Assembly (NCBI GenBank): GCA_000716465.1
Contig: JNWL01000018.1
Coordinates: 62,001-126,000 of the forward strand
Length of the DNA stretch: 64,000 nucleotides
Reading direction: 5' to 3'
Source: Streptomyces bikiniensis
GTDB taxonomy: Bacteria; Actinomycetota; Actinomycetes; Streptomycetales; Streptomycetaceae
Every line of letters begins with the position of its first letter. Position 1 is the stretch's first letter. Of the stretch, positions 63,525 through 64,000 are shown in pieces. The notes under the pieces were generated by a model that was not told the DNA's origin, ran no database searches, and saw only the letters and a program-made list of their open reading frames with translations. Both the position numbers and the translations under genes were made by a program.

Positions 63525-64000
63525 ATGAAACTGACGATTCTCGGAGGCGGCGGGTTCCGGGTGCCGCTGGTGTACGGCGCACTGCTCGGCGACCACGCCG
63601 AGGGGCGGGTCACCCGGGTCACCCTGCACGACCTCGACGGGGGGCGGCTCTCCGCCGTCGCGCGGGTCCTCGCGGACCAGGCCGAGGGGGTGCCGGACGC
63701 GCCGGAGGTGACGGCGACGACGGACCTGGACGAGGCGCTGCGCGGGGCGGACTTCGTGTTCTCGGCGATCCGGGTCGGCGGGCTGGAGGGCCGGGCGGCG
63801 GACGAGCGGATCGCGCTCGCCGAAGGGGTGCTCGGGCAGGAGACGGTGGGGGCGGGCGGGATCGCGTACGGCCTGCGGACCGTGCCCGTCGCGACGCACG
63901 TCGCCCGGCGGGTCGCGGAACTCGCCCCGGACGCCTGGGTCATCAACTTCACCAACCCGGCGGGCCTGGTCACGGAGGCGATGTCCCGGGTCCTCGGCGG
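63525..64000 (+). CDS. GH4 family 6-phospho-beta-glucosidase-like glycosidase, 3' end outside window
   Basis: 158 codons of an NAD-dependent GH4 glycosidase are visible. N-terminal LTILGGGGFRVPLVYGAL is the NAD motif; DFVFSAIRVGGLEGRAADER, GQETVGAGGIAYGLRTVPV and VINFTNPAGLVTEAM are family segments. GH4 enzymes use Mn2+ and an NAD+ redox step to cleave phospho-glycosides. TAGCGT lies 6 bp before ATG 63525, suggesting a leaderless message. Confidence 0.93.
   Translation, partial: MKLTILGGGGFRVPLVYGALLGDHAEGRVTRVTLHDLDGGRLSAVARVLADQAEGVPDAPEVTATTDLDEALRGADFVFSAIRVGGLEGRAADERIALAEGVLGQETVGAGGIAYGLRTVPVATHVARRVAELAPDAWVINFTNPAGLVTEAMSRVLG

Overview
The window is high-GC (third codon positions almost always G or C), has no recognisable tRNA or rRNA gene, and carries genes typical of Streptomyces: an SsgA-like sporulation protein, a WhiB-like protein, an anti-sigma-type ATPase, an 'SCO6745 family' protein and an actinobacterial hopanoid operon. 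The gene order from the squalene-hopene cyclase through idi to ssgD follows, from memory, the S. coelicolor SCO6764-SCO6722 neighbourhood. I therefore read it as a Streptomyces chromosome segment. I see no prophage, insertion sequence or CRISPR array.

1-6.2 kb: hopanoid operon on the minus strand (hpnC, hpnD, hpnE, polyprenyl diphosphate synthase, shc). Most junctions are ATGA/GTGA stop-start overlaps. The operon also holds a 59-codon small ORF between hpnD and hpnE and a 20-codon upstream ORF before hpnC. 6.6-13.6 kb: a seven-gene minus-strand operon combining CDP-alcohol phosphotransferases, a nucleotidyltransferase, a glycerol-1-phosphate-dehydrogenase-like enzyme, a glycosyltransferase and a TagGH/Wzm-Wzt-type exporter. 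It looks like an uncharacterised envelope glycopolymer or glycolipid system, and its first gene appears to start at CTG.

14-27 kb: cation efflux, a methyltransferase-acetyltransferase fusion, idi, an anti-sigma-type ATPase, a crotonase, two DJ-1-type genes, a degenerate 27-bp tandem array, an SCO6745 family gene, tex and an ABC-F gene. 27-36 kb: secreted hydrolases (M14, S15 and M1 peptidases, sphingomyelinase), a DUF2236 oxygenase and an orphan F0-b-like protein. 36-46.5 kb: a macro-domain protein, a MerR regulator, a four-gene beta-oxidation operon (CaiB, acyl-CoA dehydrogenase, thiolase, FadB-type), endonuclease V and small enzymes.

46.5-54.4 kb: a cis-prenyltransferase coupled to a second, frameshifted DUF2236/EF-hand oxygenase, a YCF48-type secreted protein, ssgD, an ABC-F gene with a leader, an acyl-ACP desaturase with an ACCTACG operator cluster, and a Wbl gene. 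55.3-58.4 kb: a partly deleted organosulfur locus with a sulfur-type leader peptide, a DszB-like desulfinase candidate keeping the Cys/His/Arg pattern, a lipoprotein-monooxygenase deletion fusion, and a divergent IclR regulator. 58.5-64 kb: a TetR regulator and an alpha/beta hydrolase sharing an operator-like 10-mer, a small protein, a DHA2 exporter with a cytosolic extension, a YchJ-like protein and the start of a GH4 glycosidase.
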